From the NCBI GenBank assembly GCA_963920525.1, contig OY986438.1, positions 45,209,288 through 45,273,287 of the forward strand: a DNA stretch of 64,000 nucleotides, given 5' to 3'. The notes beneath the pieces are model-generated. The model worked only from the letters and a program-made list of their open reading frames with translations. It was not told the origin of the DNA and did not search any database. Below, piece after piece: positions 45,650 through 55,550 of the stretch. How positions within the stretch are numbered: position 1 is the first letter of the stretch; every line of letters starts with the position of its first letter. The DNA comes from Dichetophora obliterata (Eukaryota; Arthropoda; Insecta; Diptera; Sciomyzidae). The translations under genes were made by a program, and so were the position numbers.

Positions 45650-46781
45650 CGAGGGCAATTTGAGAAGTTAGTGAATTTTTTGATTTCCCACGTAGTAACT
45701 TTGAATGCAATACTGATCGTGTCAACTACCATCTGTTAATAGATTTCTGTCAAAATTTCTTGATAAATACTATGAGGACTCTGCACCATCGATTGGAATG
45801 ATTCGCAAGTGGTTTACTGAATTCCAATGTGGTCGTACAAGCACAAGTAACGCCGAACGTTCTGGACGCCCAAATGAGGTCACTACAACAAAAATTATCA
45901 CTAAAATTCACGATATCGTGTTGGCCGATTGCAGAGTTAAAATTCGCGAGATTGTTGAGGCCGTAGGCATCTCAAACAAACGTGTGTGGAACATTTTGCG
46001 AAATCATTTGGATATGAAAAAAATTATCCCTAAGATGGGTGCCGCGTTTGCACACTCTCGACCATAAACGCGATCGTGTGACTGATGTAAAGGCGTGTTT
46101 GGCGATGTTAAACAAAGATAAGAAGGATTTTTTCCATCGATAATTAACCGTGGGCGAAACATGGATCCATCACTACACACCAGAGACAAAGAAACAGTCG
46201 AAACAGTGGACTTCACCGACCGAACGTGCTCCGAAGAAGGCGAAGACGGTGCTATCGGCCGCAAAGGTTATGGCGACAGTATTTTGGGATAAACGCGGTA
46301 TAATCTTCATCGATTATCTTCCACCGAAAAGAGAGATCAATGGCGAATACTATGCATTCAAATTGAACCGTTTCAACGACGCGTTGAAAGAGAAACGTCC
46401 CCATTTGGCTAGGCAAAAAGTGCTTTTCCATCAAGACAATGCGCGCGTTCATACATGCCCAGCTCTCATGGCAGAATTCCATGAATTCAAGTACGAATTA
46501 CTTCCTCATCCTCATATTCTCCAGATTTGGTGGATTTTCCAAACCTGAAGAAATGGCTCGGCGGAAGGAGATTCGACCCCAGAGAAGAGCTCATCACCGA
46601 AACAGAGGCCTATTTTGAGGACTTTCCGAAAACGTATTTTTTCGGATGGGATCATAAAATTAGAGGAACGTTGGATGAAATGTATCGAGCTAAAAGGAGA
46701 CTATATTGAGAAATAAAGCGTTTGTTTGCCGTAAAAATCATTATTTGTTTCATTTGTCACGGAATTATCAAACGGCCCTCG
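45650..46781 (+). mobile_element. mariner element, copy 2, complete ends
   Basis: The left end CGAGGGCAATTTGAGAAGTT and the reverse complement of the right end, CGAGGGCCGTTTGATAATTC, give imperfect TIRs. TA duplications flank at 45648-45649 and 46782-46783. At 1132 bp it is about 150 bp shorter than a full mariner, owing to a deletion over the transposase N-terminus. It is the same family as the copy at 10600-11806, and the two are highly similar. Confidence 0.92.
45760..46711 (+). pseudogene. mariner transposase remnant, copy 2
   Basis: The N-terminal codons up to LDKYYEDSAPSIGMIRKWF are deleted. The frame then runs to NHLDMKKI and breaks near 46020-46040. A later frame gives VGETWIHHYTPETKKQSKQW, where the first catalytic Asp of VDETW has become Gly (GAC to GGC, at 46153-46154). 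The second Asp remains in VLFHQDNARVHT. The third block is lost in a frameshift and small deletion after LLPHP (about 46505-46535), followed by LKKWLGGRRFD and a C-terminus with YRAKRRLY. A dead copy, but in different ways from copy 1: each retains a catalytic Asp the other has lost. Confidence 0.9.
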
Positions 46782-46783
46782 TA

Positions 46784-47157
46784 GCAAGATAAATTTTCAA
46801 ATGTTTTCTTTCTCCATCTATTTTATGAGCTTTATGTTTTAACGATGTTATTTAAACAATGCTAATATAGCTCTGGAAAATTACAATATTAATGAGAGGT
46901 ATTTTTCATGATAAATTAGGCCTTTGTTTCGCTAACTTTATAACGAAATTCGTTGTAGACTTTAAATTTGTTTGTAAACAATTGAAAGTTTTCTATATGA
47001 CTTTGTTTATTATGTTGATTTTCTATGATTTAAATACAAATTCTAAATGTTTGATAGTTTAAATCATTCTTGATTTTAAATACAAATTCTAGTTGTTTGA
47101 TAGTTAAAAATAGTTTATTGAGCTTTAAGTTAGGTTAGAACAATTAATTGCTCTAAC
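46784..47157. other. AT-rich spacer with a short duplication
   Basis: The only structure seen is a direct repeat of TTTAAATACAAATTCTA followed by TGTTTGATAGTT at about 47030 and 47077. Confidence 0.4.
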
Positions 47158-47213
47158 GAAGATTTGTATAAAGACCAAACAAACAAACAGAAAATTAGTT
47201 TTATTACTATAGA
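47158..47213 (-). mobile_element. Helitron 5'-end fragment
   Basis: On the minus strand the sequence starts TCTATAGTAATAAAACTAAT at 47213 and follows the 5' end of the Helitron at 15581 through the (GTTT)n stretch to TTTATACAAATCT. Similarity ends there. A truncated copy, head to head with the next Helitron. Confidence 0.65.
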
Positions 47214-47289
47214 TTTCGAAAATGAATGGTTGTCAAAAAATCTGCATTTATAAAAATGGATCGTGCTTTGTTCGGATGCTTAAAATTTG

Positions 47290-48485
47290 AAAACGACTGG
47301 ACCAAATTTGATACTTCCTTCTGCGGTTTTGTTCGTAATTGCTACGTAAAGGTTTAGAAAAAAAAAAAGAAAAGTAGAAAAATTCTCAACAGGTGGCTCT
47401 GTAGGCGTACATTTCGTTTTTTATGTCAATTCGGACATAGGTATATTTGTATGTGTGTATATTACGACTCCAAAATCGCTGAACCGGTCTTTATGCATCA
47501 AGTAAACAGAATCAACTTCTTGAGAGTGTTCCTGTGTAGTTTGGTGTCCATTGGACAAGGGGGCGTGGTACCTCTTATACAACCAAAATTTGCGCTATTG
47601 TCCACAAACCACAAAAATGCTATATATCAGACTGTTTTGATCGTAAAAAAACTAAAATTTAGTAATTTTGTTCAGATGATTACTGTCGGCAACTGTACAA
47701 AAAATAGACGTGGTATTATATCTATGCCAACTTTTTCGAAATCATGCTAATTCCGGAGCTGAACGTTTTTATAGTGAAACTTGGTATGCAGGTGCTCCAA
47801 GTAGCGGTCACTGTGTATATTAATGTTGCCACGCCCACTTAAACCGCCTCAAAAATCAATACAACTTCTATATATCAGACGATTTTTATCGTATAATACT
47901 ATAATTTAGTAATGTAGTTAATGTATCTGAACCGATTTTCATGAAACTTTAGGAAGTTATTAAACACATGCCAAGGAAAGTTTTTGCATTGGAAAAGGGG
48001 GCGTGTCACCTCCCATAAATTTTCGATATGGATAGCTTTGAATTTATAGGTCGCACAGCCTCGGAATTTAGTATTCGACCGCAATTTAAACATGCTGTTT
48101 CACTGATAACATTTTGTGAGCGTCGAAAAAGGGGGAGTGCCACCTCCCATACAACCCAAATTTACGATATAAAATAGTTTTGGAGTTAAAGGCCGCATAG
48201 CTTCGGAAATTGGTATTCAACCACAATGTACTCGAGCCTCGGAATTTGGCATGTGAACTCAATTTATACATGCATTTTCACTGATAACATTGTTTGACGT
48301 TAGACAAGGGGGCGTGGCACCTCCCATACAACCCCACTTTGTGAAATTTAAAAGCTTTTGAGTTATAGGTAGCACAGCCACGGAGTTTAGTATTTGACCG
48401 CAATTTACACATGCAGTTTCACTGATAACATTTTATGGGCGTTTGGCAACATGGGCGTGGTAGCAACGCGCCGAGTTTCAGCTAG
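47290..48485 (+). mobile_element. Helitron, 3' end defined, 5' end unclear
   Basis: The 3' terminus GCGCCGAGTTTCAGCTAG ends at 48485 before a T, as Helitrons require. Upstream are at least three copies of the satellite unit found in the Helitron at 51769-53729, marked by TATTYGACCGCAATTTA-type blocks at about 48070, 48210 and 48390. Further upstream (about 47540-47760), sequence like GGGGGCGTGGTACCTCTTAT is shared with 54520-54720 in the opposite orientation. No Rep-helicase is encoded. Confidence 0.7.
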
Positions 48486-49895
48486 TTTGTGATAAATATT
48501 TTATTGCGACAACGTTTTTGTCTGCTGCTTTTTTTTGCAATTTTTATGTTTTTTTAAACTTATATAATAAAGTCGTCAATGTTTTTCGTTTTATCTTACA
48601 TCTGTTTTGAGTATTTTTCAAATTTTTTCCTGACAGATGTCCTCACATTTTTAAATAATTAATCTTATATTGGCTTGTTTTACAATCCTTCGAATTCGAA
48701 CCTCAAGTTCTTATTTAATCAAATATTCTATTAGCATAATAATTAAAAATTCCAACAACAGCAAAAACAATCAAAATATTATGTGACATTTGTTTCGTGC
48801 CATGTAAAGCAGATAAACAAGATAATTATTTTAACGCCAACAGACAAGACAGTAAGTGGGAGAGAGAGAAAGAGCAACGGATATTGAAAGCTAATAAAAT
48901 TACTGAAACAAATTTTACGCCTTTTGTTGTCGTTCTTCTGCTGATGCTGCTGCTGCTGCAAGGTGGTCGCCACTCGTCCAGAACAAGTGCAATTTTAGCT
49001 GCCAGCAACTGGCATCAGCTAAGCTAGTTTATAGAACAACAGCACAGCATCCACAACAACGTCAATAAAATGCTTTCAAAATGCCTTGACAAAGCAACAC
49101 GACCGCTCTCTTCCGTCTCGCAAAGTTTTCATTTCCAGTCTCATGCAAATTTCCGGCGCTGCCATATTCTATTTTGTTGTTGCTCATTCTGTGTCAATGT
49201 TGTGCAGTTTTTATTTTTGTTTTGATTTGGTTTCACACACTCACACAGACAGACATTGTTGCATTGTTGCTACCGTGTGCACGACAGTCATGTGAAAGTG
49301 TTTTTGAAGCACACTCTGTGTGTAAGTCTGGCAGCACTGCACGTGATTCGTTGCAGCTACTATCCGATACCGAGATATCGTGCCTGTGCTTCTGACAGTG
49401 GGCCGGACTCACATTCTCACAGATTGCTGTTGGCGGCAATTATCATCAAATTAATTATCAAATAGCAAATTGAAAAGATTTTTGCAAAATCGTGCTTTTT
49501 CTTTTGTGTGTGTGTGGGAGGTGTTTTTTGTCTGCGCAATCCGAAGGCTATGGAATTTGCTTCCGCTTTGTTGTTTTTTTAATTTTTTTAAATAATAACA
49601 TACAACTATTTGGGAGTGCAATTAAAGATTTCATTAAATGATTTATTTACGAGTTGGCTCTTTTTGCTATAGAAATCCATAAAACATAACATAAATACTT
49701 AATAACACACATAAACACAAATAAAAATCTAAGTTTACAATAAAGTTCATTGAAGCTTTATAATAAATAGTTCAAAAGTGCTTTCAAAGTGCTTCTAAAG
49801 TACCTACTTTAAGAGAACCGTTTTTGCAATACAGTGTTTATCTTAAATAATTTTGATTTGCATCAACTACTTCAATCAATCAAAAATCAATTATA
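48486..49895. other. Unique sequence including a less AT-rich pocket
   Basis: From 48780 to 49470 the base composition is more balanced than elsewhere, with a (CTG)n-like run at about 48938-48960. Several overlapping short open frames occur on both strands but none resembles a known protein. It may be conserved non-coding DNA; that is untested. Confidence 0.4.
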
Positions 49896-49899
49896 TTAA

Positions 49900-50163
49900 T
49901 AGCCCTATTCTGGCAAATTAACAAATTGTTCACCAGTATTTTGAATATTTCTATGTGTTTGTTGTTTTCAAAACAAAATTTAAAGCTCAAAAATCAAAAC
50001 TTTTTTAATGAAATTCTCAATAACTGAAAAGCAGTTGACAATTTTTATCAACATTTTTTATTTTTGAGCTAAAAATTTTGTTTTGAAATCAAAAAATTAC
50101 AGCAAACTCATAGAAATATTCAAAATACTGGTGAACAATTTGTTAATTTGCCAGAATAGAGCT
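49900..50163. mobile_element. Foldback MITE with ~60-bp TIRs at TTAA
   Basis: The left arm (TAGCCCTATTCTGGCAAATT through AACAAATTGTTCACCAGTAT) is the near-perfect reverse complement of the right arm ending GCCAGAATAGAGCTA. ATTAAT, containing TTAA, lies at both edges (49895-49900 and 50164-50169). Further in, AAAACAAAATTTAAAGCTCAAAAATCA-like sequence is also mirrored, so most of the 264-bp element folds into a hairpin. Confidence 0.85.
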
Positions 50164-50169
50164 ATTAAT

Positions 50170-51768
50170 TTATGGTTTTAATATTAAGTTTTATAGAATG
50201 AATCTTGAATATTTATCATATAAAAACCTGAAGGCCAAAAAATAGTTTTGCTTGCCACGAAAAATGCGTTTACCTCCTTCGCAAACACATCTTTGTTCGA
50301 AAATAAAATCGCAAATGTGTTATAAATTATACTTTTTCGAACATTTTCGAACAGCAAAATAGGATAACTTATCTCAAAACTCGATCGGAAGTTGTCTTAG
50401 TTGCTAGTCCTCTTGCACTAATCTTTGACCATTGCAACTATTGAAGTAACTAAGAACTTCAAAAATGGTTATAAGGATATGGTTGGACATAGTTTTCGTT
50501 TATATTCATAAAATGAGGGAAAATAAATATATTGAATATTGAAAAAGTGAATATGGGCATTACAAAGTGGCGTTACGGACGATTTGTACGAAGAAATATA
50601 AAACAAAAGAATAAAAATGTCTAACTTTTAAAAAAGGCTTGTTTATATTTGCGTAGTAATTAAGAAGCCGTGTTGCAGATCTGCAAAATTTAGAAATTGT
50701 TCTGGAAAAATAACTCAAAAAGAACAAATTAATTCGAAATTCTTATAAATGACTCACGAACATTCCAAAAAACTTTCCAATTAGAGAGTAAATCAGTCAA
50801 CAGTTATTTTTTATTTTTATCTGCAACAGTGTGGTTTTGCATTTGGGTGCAGTTTGTGTTTTGCTAAATTTTTAATATCTATTTAAATGTCTTTAATTTT
50901 AATATAAAGTGTTTATAATGAAAAATAAAAATTAACATTTTTTTGGTGAGTTATTAAACTACATTAATCATGACTTATTATATTAAAAGCAATGCTATAT
51001 GCCCTGCAATATATAAATCTTTTTAACTGCAAAAAAATATATTTTGCAAATATTTTTTACAAATAAAGTATTAATTTTAAAAAAGTCGTTTTTATTTATT
51101 TTCCCGACTGTTAAAGAGATTTTTAGGTAAAAAATTAAAATTTGATCAAGTGATTTTTGACTTTGACTACAAAATTTCCAAAAACTCTTTGAATTGGGCA
51201 TGACTTTTTGTATACAACTCTTTTTAGAAGAATTTGTAATAATATAGGTTTATTTTTAAAGTAATAAAATTTAAAAATCTTCTCTGGTTTTTTGTTTTTA
51301 TTAGGCTTTTTGATCTGTCATTACGTTACTGAAATTACTATTGTTGTTCAATTGGTTAATTAAGTAATGAGGTAGTTAAGTAATTGTGTAATTTAGTAAT
51401 TAAAAAACCAATTTAATATGTTTCCTTTCCTTGCCTAAAACATTTTTTCATTATCTTCAGCCCATGACTTCCATTTTTACTAGAACAAAAAAGCTTACGA
51501 AACATTTTCTATACACTTACGAAAAAGAAAAACTGCATTTGTGAAACAGTGGAAACGATTTGATCATTATGGTAAATTAATTTATGTGTAATTGCTTAAA
51601 TTCATAAAATTAAAATGTTTCTCTTAGATAATATAAAATAATAAGTTTGTAATAAGTTTTAATTTTTTGGTAAAGTTCACTTTTTTGCGGAAATGCCCAT
51701 ATTTATAAGGTTCCCCTACTCGCAAGTTTGTGAAAAATCTCGAAAACTTTCAAATTTTTATTATACAA
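50170..51768. other. AT-rich spacer, nothing recognised
   Basis: No supported coding region or element ends. At 51715-51765 the sequence TTTGTGAAAAATCTCGAAAA resembles, in reverse orientation, TTGAAATTTTTCACAAACGG at about 54155-54175, so the Helitron cluster may sit within a common older repeat. Confidence 0.4.
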
Positions 51769-51856
51769 CTAGCTGAAACCCGGCGCGTTGCTGCCACTCT
51801 CCCTATTCAAACGCCCATAAAATGTTATCAGTTAAACAGCATGTCTAAATTGAGGT

Positions 51857-53130
51857 CAAATACTGAATTCTGAGACTGTGCGACCTATATCCACAAAGCT
51901 ATTCGATATAACAAATTTGGGTTGTATAGGAAGTGCCACTCTCTCTTCATCACCGCTAATAGAATGTAATCAATTAAACTGGATGTCTACATGGAGTTCG
52001 AATACCGAATTCCAAAACTGTGCGACATATAACTCCAAAACTATTCGATAGCACAAATTTTGATTGTATGGGAGGTGCCACTCTCCTTTTCCCTACGCCC
52101 ATAAAATTTTAGCAATGAAACTGCATGAGTACATTGAGGTCGAATACTGAATTTTGAGGCTGAGTTACCTATAACTCCAAATCTATTCGATATCGCAAAT
52201 TTGGGTTAAATTGGAGGTGTCACGCCCCCCCGACAAACTCTAAAAAATTTTATCAGTAAATCTGCAAGCGTAAATTTTGGTCGAATACTGAGTTCCGACG
52301 CTGTGCGACCTTGAACTACAAAGCTATTCGATATCACAAATTTTCGTTGTATGGGAGGTGCCACTCCCCCTTGATCAACGCTCATAAAATGTAATCAATG
52401 AAACTCCATGTGTACATTGAGGTCCAATACTGAATTCCAAAGCTGTGAGACCTATAACCCCAATGCTATTTGATATCTCTAATTTGGGTTAAATAGGAGG
52501 TTTCACGCCCCCTTGTCGTACGCCCATAAAATGTAATTAATGAAACTGCATGTATAAATTGGGGCCGAATACTGAATTCTGACGCTGATATTCAATATCG
52601 CAAATTTACGTTAAATGGGAGGTGCCACGCCCCTCTTACCAATGAACATAGATTGAATCAATGAAACTTCATGTGTATATTGAGGTCGAATACTGAATTT
52701 CGGCGTTGTACGACTTATAACTCTAAAACTATTTGATAGCACAAAGTTGGGTTGTATGGGAAGTGCCACTCCCCTTTGCCCTACGACGACAAAATGTAAG
52801 TATTGAAAATGCATGTATAAATTTAGGTCGAATACCGAATTCTTACGCTGTCAACCTATAACTTCAAAGCAATACGATATCGCAAATTTGGGTTGTAAGG
52901 GAGATGTCACGCCTCCCTGTCCAACGCCCATAAAATAAAACCATTGAAACTGCATGTGTAAATTGAGGTCAAAAACTGAATTCCAAAGATGAATTCCTAT
53001 AACTTCAAAGCTATTCGATATCACAAATTTGGGTTGTATCGGAGGTGCCCCTCCCCCTTGTCCACTCCCATAAAATTTCATCACAGAAACGGTACGTCTA
53101 AATTGTGGTCGAATACCGAATTTCTAAGCT
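51857..53130. repeat. 142-bp tandem repeat array inside the Helitron
   Basis: The CGAATACTGAATTC-type block starts at 51857, 51999, 52141, 52282, 52424, 52566, 52687, 52829, 52970 and 53110. The period is 140-142 except for one 121-base unit with a deletion. Each unit also has AGCTATTCGATATCACAAAT, GGGTTGTATGGGAGGTGCCA and CGCCCATAAAATGTAATCA-type segments. The same unit occurs in reverse orientation in the Helitron ending at 48485. Confidence 0.9.
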
Positions 53131-53134
53131 GTGC

Positions 53135-53365
53135 GACCCATAACTCTAACTAAAGCTATTCGATAACAACAATTTTTTATTTATATGTGGGAGGTAAAAG
53201 GGGGTGTGGCATTGCCCCTTAAACCATCTCGTACTCAAAGCAAAGCGTTGGACCCATAACTCTAACTAAAGCTATTCGATAACAACAATTTTTTATTTAT
53301 ATGTGGGAGGTAAAAGGGGGTGTGGCATTGCCCCTTAAACCATCTCGTACTCAAAGCAAAGCGTA
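53135..53365. repeat. Near-identical 116-bp direct duplication
   Basis: From GACCCATAACTCTAACTAAA to CTCGTACTCAAAGCAAAGCG the sequence at 53135-53249 is repeated at 53251-53365 with no difference that I can see. Neighbouring satellite units differ at many sites, so this duplication is much younger than the array, or results from assembly. Confidence 0.88.
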
Positions 53366-53729
53366 CTTACAAAATTTGAGCTCAATCGGACCAATGGTTT
53401 CGAAGTATTTTGATATTTTCTTTAAAGTAGGCGTAGATGAAATGTGACCACGCCCATTTTTTCAAAGTTAATTATAGTTATCATACGAACTTATTTACCA
53501 AATTTTAATTTCATACGACCAAAACCGTCTTAAATACAGCATTTTTATTGATTTGTGGGCGACAAAAGGGGGTGTGGTACAAAACCTGCAAAGATACACA
53601 CATGCAATTTCTTATGTGCACCCTCCACACAGACCCCAATCACCCCTGAAAATTTCATTGAAATCGGGCAAGCCGTCTAGGAGGAGTATGCGAACAGGAA
53701 GTTTTGCCACTTAATTTTATATATATAGA

Positions 53730-54149
53730 TATCAAAACAGTAGGCGCAAAAGTGGGCGTGGTCAATTTTTCTTTCAGTAAACACTTAAATTGGATTACTA
53801 CGAACATTTGAAAAAAAATTATCCAAATCGGTCCAGCCGTTTTCCGATTTTAGATAAATTGAAAAAAGTGGGCGCAAAAGTGGGCGTGGTCAATTTTTCT
53901 TTCCGACAAAACTTAAATTGGATTACTATGAACATTAAAAAAAAAAATTATCCAAATCGGTCCAGCCGTTTTCAGATTTTAGATAAATCAAAAAAAAGTG
54001 GGCGCAAAGTGGGCGTGGTCAATTTTTCTTTCCGTAAAAACCTAAGTTGGACTATTACGAACATTTAAAAAAAAATTATCCAAATCGGTTCAGCCGTTCT
54101 TAACTGATGCAATTACCAACGAACGACATTTGATTTTTATTTATATAGA
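53730..54149 (-). mobile_element. Second Helitron 5' region with three ~129-bp units
   Basis: On the minus strand the 5' end reads TCTATATAAATAAAAATCAA from 54149, followed by CGTTCGTTGGTAATTGCATC and GAACGGCTGAACCGATTTGG. Three tandem units, marked by GGCGCAAA at 53743, 53871 and 54001, follow. The region stops where the Helitron at 51769-53729 begins, so either that Helitron inserted into it or the two are parts of a composite. The open frame spanning the units (53790-54068) is a repeat artefact. Confidence 0.65.
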
Positions 54150-54169
54150 ATATTTGAAATTTTTCACAA

Positions 54170-54820
54170 ACGGTGTACGGGAACAGACCTATAGTGATTG
54201 CCACATGGTGGCATTGCACCTACATACCAAGTTCGACATCAAAACGTGATCATATCAGGAATTAGGAAAAGTGGGCGCAGATATTGTGTAACCACGCCCA
54301 TATTTTTGTACCATCTGAACCATTTTGTGCAAAGTTGCCGACAGTTTACATATATGCTAAATTACCAAATTTTAGTGTTATGCTATCAAATCCGTCTGAT
54401 ATATAGAAGTTATATTGATTTTGTTGGCGGTAAAAGTGGGCGTGGCAACATTTTTATATACAGTGATCGCCACTTGAGGCACCTACACACAAAGTTTTAA
54501 TATCAAAACGTGTACAACTCAGGAATAAGCATGATTTCGAAAAATTTCTCGTAGATATATTACGACCACGCCCATTTTTTGTACCATCTGAACAAAATGA
54601 CTAAATTTTATTTTTTTACTATCAAAACCGCCTGATACATAGCATTTTTTGTGGTTTGTAGACGATAACGCAGATTTGGGTTGTATAAGAGGTACCACGC
54701 CCCCTTTTCCAATCAACACCAAACTTCACAGGGAGATGTTGCTTCAGTTTCTCTGAAAATTTCATAAAGATGGGTTCAGCAATTTATGTGAAAAATTCAA
54801 TTTTGGGTTTATTTCTTGCT
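54170..54820 (-). mobile_element. Helitron-derived segment
   Basis: It shares with the Helitron at 47290-48485 (opposite strand) the blocks GAGGTACCACGCCCCC, AACCGCCTGATACATAGCA-type and GGGCGTGG. Ends are not defined. It is probably part of the same composite cluster. Confidence 0.5.
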
Positions 54821-54828
54821 GTTTTTGG

Positions 54829-55100
54829 TCAAGAATTCTTCTGCAAATGGTCAAGAGGCTTTAGTTCTTGAGTCAATTGCACCTTGTAAGCATGTAAATG
54901 CAAGTATTTATGCATAATGTTCATCAACGACGAGCGTGAGAGGTGCAATTGAGGTGGACGGCTCTTCAGCCACATTATCGCGAACAGCAGCAATATTGTC
55001 TGCAGTACGAGCTGTACTGTGTAGCTGTGGTTCACATTCAACATTTAACCACCCTTTACCAGGAACATTGTATCAACATATGGAATAGGAATGTGGATCA
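54829..55100 (-). pseudogene. Fragment of an insect IS630/Tc1-type transposase N-terminal region
   Basis: On the minus strand one frame gives TARTADNIAAVRDNVAEEPS, and after a frameshift another gives SLMNIMHKYLHLHAYKVQLTQELKPLDHLQK. This matches in form the helix-turn-helix region of a widespread insect transposase family (typically LHLHPYKVQLTQELK). No catalytic domain follows; the fragment ends near 54829. I am confident of the similarity but not of the family name. Confidence 0.7.
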
Positions 55101-55129
55101 GATCTGCCCCAAAACTACAGTTCTAAATC

Positions 55130-55545
55130 AATGAATGTGTTTTTCATTTTTTTTCGTACCAAAAAATTAATGTGGCACATTTAAACAAAATAAGAATTTT
55201 TCTGCATGGAAAACCAATGAATGTGTTCTAAAATCCTTTAGAAGTGGGAAGGCCAACCAAACTTAAATCATAAATTGAGAGACCTAATGCCCACATATCT
55301 GCAAACCTAAGTATCAGGAAATAACAGATCTTCAACATTCATACTACATTACTCGATTCTTTGTAAGCATGAAAGATGTATAAATTATAATTTTTCTGCA
55401 TGCCAAAACAATGAATGTATTTTAAAATCCCTTTAGAGAGAGGTAGGCCAGCCAAATTTTAAACTATTAAGTAACTAAATACCTACCATTTGGTAAGGAA
55501 AATTAAAAAAATTTAATTTCCGAAATTTTCAGAAACACTCAAATC
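55130..55545. repeat. Two ~192-bp diverged tandem units
   Basis: TTTTTCTGCATGGAAAACCA at about 55198 and TTTTTCTGCATGCCAAAACA at about 55390 begin similar units, each with AATGAATGT, TTTTAAAATCCCTTTAGA and GGCCARCCAAA segments. There is no coding content. Confidence 0.55.
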
Positions 55546-55550
55546 TTTAA

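Larger units (their letters stand above)
51769..53729 (-). mobile_element. Helitron with ten ~142-bp satellite units
   Basis: On the minus strand it starts TCTATATATATAAAATTAAG at 53729 after an A, and ends GCGCCGGGTTTCAGCTAG at 51769 before a T. These are the TC and CTAG termini and AT target expected of Helitrons. The 1961-bp interior is dominated by tandem units, and no Rep-helicase is present. It lies directly against another minus-strand Helitron 5' region (53730-54149). The 5' region contains AACTTCCTGTTCGCATACTC, then a block with TTCAATGAAATTTTCAGGGG. Confidence 0.87.

Noticed and set aside
45293..45739. 148-codon hydrophobic open frame
   Set aside because: It runs across the boundary into the mariner left end, so it cannot be an old conserved gene, and it lacks family features.
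51857..53130. Regularly spaced repeats that could suggest a CRISPR array
   Set aside because: Whole 142-bp units repeat with no unique spacers, inside a Helitron in a eukaryotic sequence.
53790..54068. 92-codon open frame with a repeated peptide
   Set aside because: The repetition mirrors the ~129-bp DNA units of the Helitron 5' region and has no protein family signature.
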